From an uncultured Oscillospiraceae bacterium (lineage in GTDB: Bacteria; Bacillota; Clostridia; Oscillospirales; Acutalibacteraceae): a stretch of DNA of 10,354 nt. Location: the NCBI GenBank assembly GCA_900555705.1, contig USLV01000023.1:1-10354 (forward strand). The letters run 5' to 3'. Every line of letters starts with the position of its first letter. Position 1 is the stretch's first letter. This document shows, piece by piece, positions 1 through 6,352 of the stretch. Position numbers and translations under genes: made by a program. The notes under the pieces are model-generated. The model was not told the DNA's origin. It searched no databases and saw only the letters and a list, made by a program, of their open reading frames with translations.

Positions 1-48
1 TCTACACTTCTAGCTTCGTCGGCAGCGTCAGATGTGTATAAGAGACAG
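1..48 (+). other. Unremoved Illumina Nextera adapter (artefact)
   Basis: This is synthetic sequence, not genome. Bases 1-7 (TCTACAC) match the 3' end of the Illumina P5 oligo. Bases 8-15 (TTCTAGCT) sit exactly where the 8-nt i5 index belongs and match the Nextera index I remember as S515. Bases 16-29 (TCGTCGGCAGCGTC) are the Nextera Read 1 adapter. Bases 30-48 (AGATGTGTATAAGAGACAG) are the 19-bp Tn5 mosaic end used for tagmentation. Pieces in this order and with no gaps cannot occur naturally. Genomic sequence therefore starts at base 49, and the contig end coincides with a library-fragment end. Any promoter element upstream of base 49 has been lost. Confidence 0.98.
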
Positions 49-49
49 A

Positions 50-58
50 TGCTATACT
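50..58 (+). promoter_or_regulatory. Possible extended -10 element upstream of polA
   Basis: TGC-TATACT forms an extended -10 (TGn followed by a hexamer one base away from TATAAT), about 67 bases before the polA start. Any -35 would lie inside the adapter artefact, so the native -35 cannot be seen. An extended -10 can work without a good -35, but a single hexamer match this close to a contig end is weak evidence. polA might equally be read from an upstream gene missing from this contig. Confidence 0.25.
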
Positions 59-125
59 GTGGCATTTTAGCGGCATACTAATACCGGGCGCGGCAGTTTC
101 CGGGGCCGCAGGGAGGATAACCGAT

Positions 126-2705
126 ATGCGTCTGCTTGTGATCGACGGAAACAGTATTATGAATCGGGCCTATTACGGCATCAAACTGCTGTCCACCAGA
201 GACGGCCGGTTTACCAACGCTATTGTAGGTTTTTTGAATATTCTCGGCCGGCTGCGGGAGACGGTACAGCCGGAGGGGATTGCGGTTGCGTTTGACGTGC
301 ATGCCCCGACGTTCCGCCATCTGCAATATGCCGATTACAAGGCGGGGCGAAAAAAAACACCGGATGAATTGTTGCAGCAGATGCCGGTGATGAAGGAACT
401 GCTTGAGCTGATGGGAATCACCGTTGTAGAGCAGGCCGGCTATGAGGCGGACGATATTCTCGGAACCCTTGCTCGTGCCGCTGTCCGGCAGAAAAGCGAC
501 TGCTTTCTCGCCACCGGTGACCGCGATGCGCTGCAACTGGTGGATGAGCAGGTTTCCGTGCTGCTCGCGGCCACCAAAATGGGGCGGCCGGAGACGACGC
601 TTTATGATCCCGCGGCGATTCGCGAAAAATACGGCCTGGCCCCGGAACGGCTGATTGATCTCAAAGCGCTGATGGGCGACGCGAGCGACAATATCCCGGG
701 TGTACCCGGCATCGGTGAAAAGACCGCCCTCGAGCTGCTGCACGGGTTCGGCAGTCTGGATGCGCTGTATGCGGCGCTGGATGACGGGACGGCAGAACTC
801 CGCCCGGCGGTCCGGCAGAAGCTGTTGGATGGGCGCGACAGCGCTGAATTGAGCCGCTCGCTCGGCACCATCTGCTGCGAGGCACCGGTCGAAACCGATC
901 TCGCAGCCTATCGTCTGCGGGAGCCCAACCGGGAGCTGCTGGCACAGCGGATGGCTGGACTGGAGCTGTTCCGTCTGATGGAGAAATGGGGGCTGGACGA
1001 CGTGCCGACAGCGTCACCGGAGGCTGCCGCTGCTCCTGTTGTTTTGCTGGAAAATACAGAGGCTGCGGAGACGGTTGTCGCGGCCGGGCGGCAAGGCGTT
1101 CTGGATGTGCTGCTCCGGACGGCGGACGGCACGGCGGAGCTGCTGCTTGCGGCGGGCGGAAGAGCCTGTCGTGTTCCGGAGGGGCATCCCGCCTTTTCGC
1201 AGGCACTGGAGGCGCTCTGTGACAGCGGCGTTCGCAAACGGACGCATGGCTTCAAAGAGCTGTGCGCCTGGCTGCTCGGGCAGGCGCATCGGCCGGCCGG
1301 TTTTGAAATGGACACGCTGCTGGCCGCTTACCTGCTCAACCCGCTTGCCAGTGAGTATACGCTCTCCCGGCTTGCACAGGAATATGGTTTGCCCCGTCCG
1401 GATATGGCGGACGAGGGCGTGGCGGAGGCGGCCCTGTTGTCCCCACTCGCCGACCGGCTGTCCGCTGAACTCGGCGAACGGGGGATGAATACGCTGCTGA
1501 CCAGTATGGAACTGCCGCTCGCGCTTGTACTGGCGGATATGGAGCGATTGGGCTTTGCGGTCGACCGCGAGGGAATCTCCGCCTTCGGCGAATCGCTGCA
1601 AACGGATATCGATCGGCTGCAACAGGCGATCTGGAAGGCGGTCGGCTATGAATTCAACCTCAACTCCCCGAAGCAGCTGGCCCGGGCGCTGTTTGAGGAT
1701 CTCGGGCTGCCGACCGGGAAAAAGACGAAGTCCGGCTATTCCACCAGCGCCGACGTGCTCGAACGGCTGAAAAGCGTCCATCCGGCGGTGGCCATGCTGC
1801 TCGAATACCGGACACTGGCCAAGCTGAAATCCACTTATTGCGACGGGCTTTTGAAGGTGATCGGCACGGATGGCCGTATTCATTCCTCTTTTAATCAGAC
1901 TGAAACCCGAACAGGCCGCATCTCCTCCACCGAACCGAACCTGCAGAACATCCCGGTGCGGCAGCCGCTCGGCAGGGAGCTCCGCCGGTTTTTCCGGGCG
2001 GCAGACGACTGGGTGCTGATCGATGCCGACTATTCCCAGATTGAGCTGCGGGTGCTGGCGCATATGGCCGATGAGGCGACTATGAAGGACGCCTTCAACA
2101 CGGGAGACGATATCCACCGCATTACCGCTTCGCAGGTATTTGGTGTGCCGGAGGAGCTGGTGACGCCGCTGATGCGTTCCCAGGCCAAGGCGGTCAACTT
2201 CGGGATTATCTACGGTATCGGCCCCCATTCGCTTTCGGAGGATATCGGTGTGAGCTATGCCGATGCCAAAGCCTATATCGACGGCTATCTCGCGCATTAC
2301 AGTGCGGTTGCAGGCTTTATGCAGCGGATGGTTGAGGATGCGAAGCGTACCGGCTATGCCGAGACGCTTTTTGGAAGACGGCGCCCGCTGCCGGAGCTGC
2401 GCGCTTCGAACGCTGTTACCCGCTCATTTGGCGAACGGGTGGCACGCAATGCACCGATCCAGGGGACAGCCGCCGATATTATCAAGCGCGCCATGATCCA
2501 GGTGCACGAGCGGCTGCGGGCAGAGGGTCTGCGCGCCCGCCTGATTTTGCAGGTGCATGACGAGCTGATTGTCGAGGCGCCCCGGGAGGAAGTGGAGCGA
2601 GCTGCCGCCATTCTGCAGGAAGAAATGGAGCGCGCGGCCTCTCTCAGCGTGCGGCTGGCTGTGGATGTCCACAGCGGCGAGAGCTGGTATGATGCCAAGG
2701 GATAG
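126..2705 (+). CDS. polA: DNA polymerase I (PolA), 3'-5' exonuclease probably inactive
   Basis: This is an 859-residue family A DNA polymerase of usual length, which removes RNA primers, fills gaps and acts in excision repair. The N-terminal 5' nuclease domain (about 1-290) shows D7, Y106-E-A-D-D110, T130-G-D-R-D134 and the helix-hairpin-helix region G184-D-A-S-D188-N-I-P-G. The polymerase domain has motif A (D635-Y-S-Q-I-E-L-R, D635 catalytic), motif B (R684, K688, F692, Y696) and motif C (Q809-V-H-D812-E, D812 catalytic). F692 at the O-helix position is the common wild-type residue. The middle domain (about 300-470) lacks recognisable DxE, D and YxxxD exonuclease carboxylates, as in Bacillus-type Pol I, so proofreading is probably absent; this is inferred by eye. 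The ATG start is supported by GGGAGG at 111-116 with 9-nt spacing. The next gene is unrelated and has its own promoter. Many Firmicutes have coaE or mutM after polA; neither is present here. Confidence 0.97.
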   Translation: MRLLVIDGNSIMNRAYYGIKLLSTRDGRFTNAIVGFLNILGRLRETVQPEGIAVAFDVHAPTFRHLQYADYKAGRKKTPDELLQQMPVMKELLELMGITVVEQAGYEADDILGTLARAAVRQKSDCFLATGDRDALQLVDEQVSVLLAATKMGRPETTLYDPAAIREKYGLAPERLIDLKALMGDASDNIPGVPGIGEKTALELLHGFGSLDALYAALDDGTAELRPAVRQKLLDGRDSAELSRSLGTICCEAPVETDLAAYRLREPNRELLAQRMAGLELFRLMEKWGLDDVPTASPEAAAAPVVLLENTEAAETVVAAGRQGVLDVLLRTADGTAELLLAAGGRACRVPEGHPAFSQALEALCDSGVRKRTHGFKELCAWLLGQAHRPAGFEMDTLLAAYLLNPLASEYTLSRLAQEYGLPRPDMADEGVAEAALLSPLADRLSAELGERGMNTLLTSMELPLALVLADMERLGFAVDREGISAFGESLQTDIDRLQQAIWKAVGYEFNLNSPKQLARALFEDLGLPTGKKTKSGYSTSADVLERLKSVHPAVAMLLEYRTLAKLKSTYCDGLLKVIGTDGRIHSSFNQTETRTGRISSTEPNLQNIPVRQPLGRELRRFFRAADDWVLIDADYSQIELRVLAHMADEATMKDAFNTGDDIHRITASQVFGVPEELVTPLMRSQAKAVNFGIIYGIGPHSLSEDIGVSYADAKAYIDGYLAHYSAVAGFMQRMVEDAKRTGYAETLFGRRRPLPELRASNAVTRSFGERVARNAPIQGTAADIIKRAMIQVHERLRAEGLRARLILQVHDELIVEAPREEVERAAAILQEEMERAASLSVRLAVDVHSGESWYDAKG

Positions 2706-2732
2706 GCTTATATGCACGGGATTCGGTGTTTC

Positions 2733-2764
2733 TATACATTCCCGCGGGAAATAATCTGTGTATA
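2733..2764. repeat. Nested inverted repeat after polA
   Basis: The perfect 12-bp palindrome TTCCCGCGGGAA (2739-2750) is flanked by complementary arms TATACA (2733-2738) and TGTATA (2759-2764). A third arm, CGGGA at 2717-2721, could pair with TCCCG at 2740-2744 instead. No T-run follows, so this is not a standard intrinsic terminator, although it is the only obvious hairpin-forming sequence between the polA stop and the next promoter. It could act as a weak or factor-dependent polA terminator, or as a protein-binding site about 20-50 bp upstream of the -35 of the next promoter. The symmetry is seen in the sequence; the function is unknown. Confidence 0.4.
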
Positions 2765-2780
2765 TTGTCGAATTGCCTTG

Positions 2781-2810
2781 TTGACAAACGATAATATACC
2801 GGATTATAAT
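2781..2810 (+). promoter_or_regulatory. Consensus sigma-A promoter for the polysaccharide operon
   Basis: A perfect -35 hexamer TTGACA (2781-2786) and a perfect -10 hexamer TATAAT (2805-2810) are separated by 18 bp, in a locally AT-rich stretch that contrasts with the GC-rich genes. Transcription should begin near 2817, giving a leader of about 170 nt before glf. The -35 lies in the partial palindrome TTGT-tg-ACAA (2778-2787). Imperfect dyad symmetry (ATAAT at 2791-2795 against ATTAT at 2803-2807) overlaps the -10. A repressor could therefore bind here, but no regulator is encoded nearby. This is the only strong promoter I see before the six-gene cluster. Confidence 0.85.
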
Positions 2811-2872
2811 AGCTCTAAGTGTATATCTAATAAATATTTGCTCGGATCATTCAAAAAAGGGATTTCCAAAAC

Positions 2873-2967
2873 AGGAGGATATCCGGCTGAACAGACAGTT
2901 TCAGCCCCGGGTTTTGTGCCTTGGCGCCGGAAAAGCCGAAAACGGCACAGTGTCCCGGTCTCCGTGA
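2873..2967 (+). promoter_or_regulatory. Orphan Shine-Dalgarno and possible CTG-initiated leader ORF
   Basis: AGGAGG at 2873-2878 is the strongest ribosome-binding site in this leader, yet no ATG, GTG or TTG follows at a usable distance. A CTG at 2887, 8 nt downstream, opens a 26-codon frame ending at TGA 2965-2967. That stop touches the purine-rich glf ribosome-binding site (AGAAAGGA, 2967-2974). If translated, the peptide would begin M/L-NRQFQPRVLCLGAG, with no recognisable motif. CTG starts are rare, so a true leader peptide is speculative. The AGGAGG may instead be the remnant of a lost gene, or part of a structured RNA. The strong SD, its spacing and the stop position are directly visible. 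Confidence 0.25.
2907..2958 (+). promoter_or_regulatory. Long hairpin in the glf 5' leader
   Basis: Three stacked helices can form in the transcript. The outer helix pairs CCGGG (2907-2911) with CCCGG (2954-2958). The middle helix pairs TGTGCC (2915-2920) with GGCACA (2944-2949), separated from the outer one by a 3x4 internal loop. The inner helix pairs TTGGC (2921-2925) with GCCGA (2935-2939), including one G-U pair, around a 9-nt loop; four bases bulge on its 3' side. The structure ends 8 nt before the glf Shine-Dalgarno and has no T-run, so it is not an intrinsic terminator. It overlaps the possible leader ORF, so leader translation would melt it. I do not recognise it as a known riboswitch. 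A role in attenuation, antitermination or mRNA stability is inference. Confidence 0.4.
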
Positions 2968-2986
2968 GAAAGGAATGGTTATAGCC

Positions 2987-4135
2987 ATGAAACTGCAATT
3001 GGACGAGGCTGTCAGAAAAGCCGCTGAAGCGCCCTATGATTACGTGATTGCGGGAAGCGGCCTTTTCGGTTCGGTTTTTGCACATGAGGCGACCCGCCGC
3101 GGCAGGCGCTGCCTGGTCGTGGAGAAGCGTGCGCACACAGGCGGCAATATTCACTGCGAGCGGGTGGAGGATATCATTGTGCACGCCTACGGTGCACACA
3201 TCTTCCACACTAAGAATAAGGCCGTCTGGGAATATGTGAACGCGCTGGTGGAGTTCAACCGGTTTACCAACTCGCCTGTCGCGAATTTCCATGGGGAAAT
3301 CTATAACATGCCCTTTAATATGAATACTTTTAATAAGATGTGGGGTGTCGCGACGCCTGCTGAGGCGGAGGCGATCATCGAGCAGCAGCGCGCCGAGGTG
3401 ACGGATACGCCCCGCAATCTGGAGGAACAGGCGATTCGGCTGGTCGGCCGGGATATCTATGAAAAGCTGATCAAGGGCTATACCGAAAAGCAGTGGGGGC
3501 GCGACTGCACCGAGCTGCCGGCCTTCATCATTCGCCGCCTGCCGGTCCGCTACACCTATGACAACAACTATTTTAACGATCCCTATCAGGGGATTCCGGT
3601 CGACGGCTATGATGCGATCATTGACCGGCTGCTGGAGGGCAGCGACGTGGTGCTCGGCGTGGATTACAACGAGCATCGGGACGAGCTCTCCGGCTGTGCC
3701 GGCCGCGTGGTCTATACCGGCACCATCGACTCCTACTTTGGCTATCGCTTCGGCAAGCTCGAATACCGCAGCCTGCGGTTTGAAAACGAGCTGCTCGACG
3801 AGCCGAACTATCAGGGCGTTGCGGTTGTGAATTACACCGATCGCGAGACGCCCTATACCCGCGTCATCGAGCACAAGCATTTCGCCTTCGGCACCCAGCC
3901 CAAGACGGTCGTCACGCGGGAATATCCCGTGACATTCGTCGAAGGAATGGAGCCTTATTATCCGGTCAACGACGACAAAAACGGCGCGCTCTACCAGCAG
4001 TACAGTGCGCTCGCTGCCGCCGAGCCGCAGGTGATTTTCGGCGGGCGGCTGGCCGAGTACAAATATTACGACATGGATATGGTGATTGCCTCTGCCCTGC
4101 AGGCGGTCGAACGCGAGTTTGGAGACGGTGAATAA
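2987..4135 (+). CDS. glf: UDP-galactopyranose mutase
   Basis: This 382-residue flavoenzyme is predicted to interconvert UDP-galactopyranose and UDP-galactofuranose in the cytoplasm, supplying the galactofuranose donor for surface glycans. Near the N-terminus, YDYVIAGSGLFGSVFAHEA holds the FAD-binding GxGxxG, followed by the ribose-binding acidic strand end (VVEKR) and HTGGN. Family hallmarks include NFHGEIYNMPFNM, GYTEKQWG followed by RLPVRY-TYDNNYFND, and GYRFGKLEYRSLRFE. Length matches bacterial Glf. I chose ATG 2987 because AGAAAGGA (2967-2974) lies 12 nt upstream and the protein then starts shortly before the Rossmann strand. In-frame ATGs at 2975 and 2921 are possible, but 2975 directly abuts the SD and 2921 lies inside the leader hairpin. 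It is the first gene of the operon, 18 nt before the first glycosyltransferase. A galactofuranosyl transferase should exist among its neighbours. Confidence 0.95.
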   Translation: MKLQLDEAVRKAAEAPYDYVIAGSGLFGSVFAHEATRRGRRCLVVEKRAHTGGNIHCERVEDIIVHAYGAHIFHTKNKAVWEYVNALVEFNRFTNSPVANFHGEIYNMPFNMNTFNKMWGVATPAEAEAIIEQQRAEVTDTPRNLEEQAIRLVGRDIYEKLIKGYTEKQWGRDCTELPAFIIRRLPVRYTYDNNYFNDPYQGIPVDGYDAIIDRLLEGSDVVLGVDYNEHRDELSGCAGRVVYTGTIDSYFGYRFGKLEYRSLRFENELLDEPNYQGVAVVNYTDRETPYTRVIEHKHFAFGTQPKTVVTREYPVTFVEGMEPYYPVNDDKNGALYQQYSALAAAEPQVIFGGRLAEYKYYDMDMVIASALQAVEREFGDGE

Positions 4136-4153
4136 CCCCGGAGGAGATAGACG

Positions 4154-5212
4154 ATGAACGACATCAAAATCAGCGTGATTATGCCGGTCTACAATGTGGA
4201 GAACTATGTCGGCCGTGCCATTGAGAGCATTCAGAAGCAGACGCTTACTGATTGGGAATTTTGGATTGTGGACGACGGCACGCCGGACAACAGCGGGAAA
4301 ATTTGCGATGAATACGCTGCTGCGGACAGCCGTCTGCATGTGATCCACAAGGAAAACGGCGGTGCGCCGAGCGCCCGCAACATCGCGATCGACAAGGCCA
4401 TGGGCAAATATCTTTATTTTATGGATTCCGACGACTGGGCGGAACCCACTATGCTCGAGGATATGTATACCCTCGCGGAGCGTCACGATGCGCAGCTGGT
4501 GGTGACCGGCTTTTATACGGATACATACTACAGCGATACCGAGTATGTTACGACGGTGCAGTCCCAGCCGGATCAGGTTTTTGCGAGCCAGCGCGAGTTT
4601 CGTGAGCAGGCTTACCGCCTGTTCGACAGCAACCTGCTGTACACGCCGTGGAACAAGCTGTATCTCGCGGACTATCTGCGGGAGAAGAATCTGAAGTTTC
4701 CGCAGACCTTCTGGGACGATTTCCCCTTCAACCTCAGCGTTCTGCGCGATGTCGGGCGGGTGGTGGTCTCTTCTGAGAAATACTATCATTTCATTCGCGC
4801 GCGTGCCGAGTCGGAGACGGCCAAATACCGTGCCAACATGTATGAGAAGCGGGAGGAGGAGCACGGCTGGATGCTCGATCTCTACGCGCATTGGGGCGTT
4901 TCAGACGAGAACAGCCGCGAGATGCTGCAACGCCGCTATATCGAGCGGATCATCGGCTGCATCGAAAATCTTACCAATCCGAACTGCACGCTGTCCCCGG
5001 CGGAGAAGAAGGCCGAGATTCGGCAGATGATCTCCACCGACCGCGCGCGGGAGGCGGTTCGCATTGCCCGGCCGAAATCGGCCATGATGCGGTTGCTGCT
5101 CATCCCGGTGAAGCATCGCTGGGCGTCGCTTGCCTATCTGGAGGGGCGGTATATTTCCCGCGTCAAGTCCTCGAATACCAAACGCTTTGCCACGCTGAAA
5201 GCGCGCCGGTAA
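4154..5212 (+). CDS. Family 2 glycosyltransferase (first of four)
   Basis: This 352-residue inverting GT-A glycosyltransferase probably adds one sugar to a lipid-linked repeat unit at the cytoplasmic membrane face. The donor-binding start is ISVIMPVYNVE (6-16), with nucleotide-contacting D40-D41-G, then the HKENGGAPSARN segment (65-76) and the metal-binding D91-S-D93-D. PWNKLY (165-170) and W187-D-D-F-P-F-N193 follow; the acidic pair there is at the expected catalytic-base position. The C-terminal region is basic with amphipathic stretches (about 300-352), which may dock on the membrane. GGAGGAG at 4140-4146 with 7-nt spacing supports the start. A 12-bp palindrome, CTTTCCGGAAAG (5219-5230), lies in the 49-nt gap that follows. 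The sugar and linkage cannot be read from the sequence. It resembles the genes at 5262 and 7396 more than the one at 6353. Confidence 0.92.
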   Translation: MNDIKISVIMPVYNVENYVGRAIESIQKQTLTDWEFWIVDDGTPDNSGKICDEYAAADSRLHVIHKENGGAPSARNIAIDKAMGKYLYFMDSDDWAEPTMLEDMYTLAERHDAQLVVTGFYTDTYYSDTEYVTTVQSQPDQVFASQREFREQAYRLFDSNLLYTPWNKLYLADYLREKNLKFPQTFWDDFPFNLSVLRDVGRVVVSSEKYYHFIRARAESETAKYRANMYEKREEEHGWMLDLYAHWGVSDENSREMLQRRYIERIIGCIENLTNPNCTLSPAEKKAEIRQMISTDRAREAVRIARPKSAMMRLLLIPVKHRWASLAYLEGRYISRVKSSNTKRFATLKARR

Positions 5213-5261
5213 GGCAGGCTTTCCGGAAAGAAGGAAAAAACCGATAGGAATGGACATATCT

Positions 5262-6326
5262 ATGAAACCGTTCATCAGTGTTGTCATGCCGGTATACAAT
5301 GTGGAGAAGCATCTTGAGAAGGCGGCCGGCAGCTTTCTCTCACAGACATTTGCGGATTTCGAGCTGATTCTCGTCGACGACTGCTCCCCGGACGGCAGCG
5401 GCGCGATCTGCGACCGGCTGGCGGAATCGGATCCGCGGGTACGGGTGCTGCATCTGCCGCAGAACGGCGGTCTGAGCAACGCGCGCAACAGCGGGATGGA
5501 CATCGCCGAGGGGCGCTATCTCTGCTTTGCCGACTCCGACGACTATGTCGAGCCGGATCTGCTGGAAACGCTGCGCCGTGCGCTGGAGCGGCATCCGGTG
5601 CAGCTGATCGTTTTCGGCATCCAGGAGGATTACTACAACGATCAGGATCAGCTATCCTCGACGGAGGTTGTGCGCTATCCCGAGACGCTCTGCCGGACGG
5701 CGGAGGAGGTGCACGCCCATATTGTGCATCTCGAGGAGCACACGCTTTATGGCTATGCTTATAACAAGCTTTACGATCTCGAACAGCTTCGCGCCTCCGG
5801 CGTCCGGTTCCAAACCATCACGCTGATCGAGGATATCCTGTTCAACGTGGCCTATTGCCAGCAGATTTCCTCCATGATGGTGTTGGATTTCACGCCGTAT
5901 CACTACGGCAAGCGGCTGGATAACAGCCTTACCTCCAAATTCCTGCCGGACTATTTTACACTTGTTTCCCAGCGGGTACAGGCGGTATTTGACCAGTACA
6001 GCAGCTGGAATGCCTGTGATGATGAAGTTCGACGGATTCTTGGAAACATCTATGTACGCTATATTTTTTCTGCGTTGCAGCGAAACTGCGATCCGCGCGC
6101 GAATATGACCCATGTGGATCGGAAGCAATGGCTGCGCGCGCTGTATGAGCAGCCGCTTTATCGTGAGCTGCTGCCGCATGCCGCACCGGACAGTCGGCTG
6201 GTGCGGACGATGAGCGGCCTTTTGCGTTCCCGGCGGACCGGGCTCTGTCTCGCGGCGGGACGCGTGATTTATCTGGTCAAAACCCGGCTGCCCATGCTGT
6301 TCGCACGGGTCAAGCACAACCGGTAA
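5262..6326 (+). CDS. Family 2 glycosyltransferase (second of four)
   Basis: This 354-residue GT-A enzyme is predicted to extend the repeat unit in the cytoplasm. Motifs are ISVVMPVYNVE (5-15), D39-D40 in LVDDCSPDGSG, QNGGLSNARN (67-76), D91-S-D93-D, YAYNKLY (165-171) and the catalytic-type E190-D191-ILFN. A basic C-terminus (GRVIYLVKTRLPMLFARVK) could sit on the membrane. The start is uncertain: ATG 5250 is in frame, but the AGGAA at 5246-5250 overlaps it. ATG 5262 places that SD about 11 nt upstream and gives the short N-terminus typical of GT2 proteins. The first 100 residues are close to those of the gene at 7396, at roughly 60 percent identity by eye, and 5403-5425 differs from 7534-7556 by one base, pointing to duplication. 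Acceptor and donor are unknown. Confidence 0.92.
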   Translation: MKPFISVVMPVYNVEKHLEKAAGSFLSQTFADFELILVDDCSPDGSGAICDRLAESDPRVRVLHLPQNGGLSNARNSGMDIAEGRYLCFADSDDYVEPDLLETLRRALERHPVQLIVFGIQEDYYNDQDQLSSTEVVRYPETLCRTAEEVHAHIVHLEEHTLYGYAYNKLYDLEQLRASGVRFQTITLIEDILFNVAYCQQISSMMVLDFTPYHYGKRLDNSLTSKFLPDYFTLVSQRVQAVFDQYSSWNACDDEVRRILGNIYVRYIFSALQRNCDPRANMTHVDRKQWLRALYEQPLYRELLPHAAPDSRLVRTMSGLLRSRRTGLCLAAGRVIYLVKTRLPMLFARVKHNR

Positions 6327-6352
6327 GCCCCCTGGCTGGAGGAGGAAACGGG

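Noticed and set aside
30..48. Tn5/IS50 mosaic end suggesting a natural transposon
   Set aside because: It is fused directly to the Nextera Read 1 sequence, an index and the P5 tail, so it comes from library preparation.
1014..2297. Antisense open frame of 427 codons inside polA
   Set aside because: It is fully embedded opposite conserved polymerase motifs and shows no family resemblance.
2712..2984. A 90-codon + strand frame between polA and glf
   Set aside because: It runs across the consensus promoter and the leader hairpin, has no SD at its ATG and no recognisable motif.
2921..2986. Upstream glf start adding 22 residues
   Set aside because: The ATG at 2921 lies inside the hairpin without a suitable SD, and the extra residues precede a normal Glf N-terminus.
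2804..4891. Antisense open frame of 695 codons opposite glf and the first glycosyltransferase
   Set aside because: It overlaps two strongly supported genes and the leader and shows no recognisable domain. Long antisense frames are common in GC-rich genes.
5219..5230. Palindrome CTTTCCGGAAAG between two glycosyltransferases as a terminator or internal promoter site
   Set aside because: It has no T-run after it and no promoter hexamers nearby; a 12-bp palindrome in a 49-nt gap is too little to assign a function.
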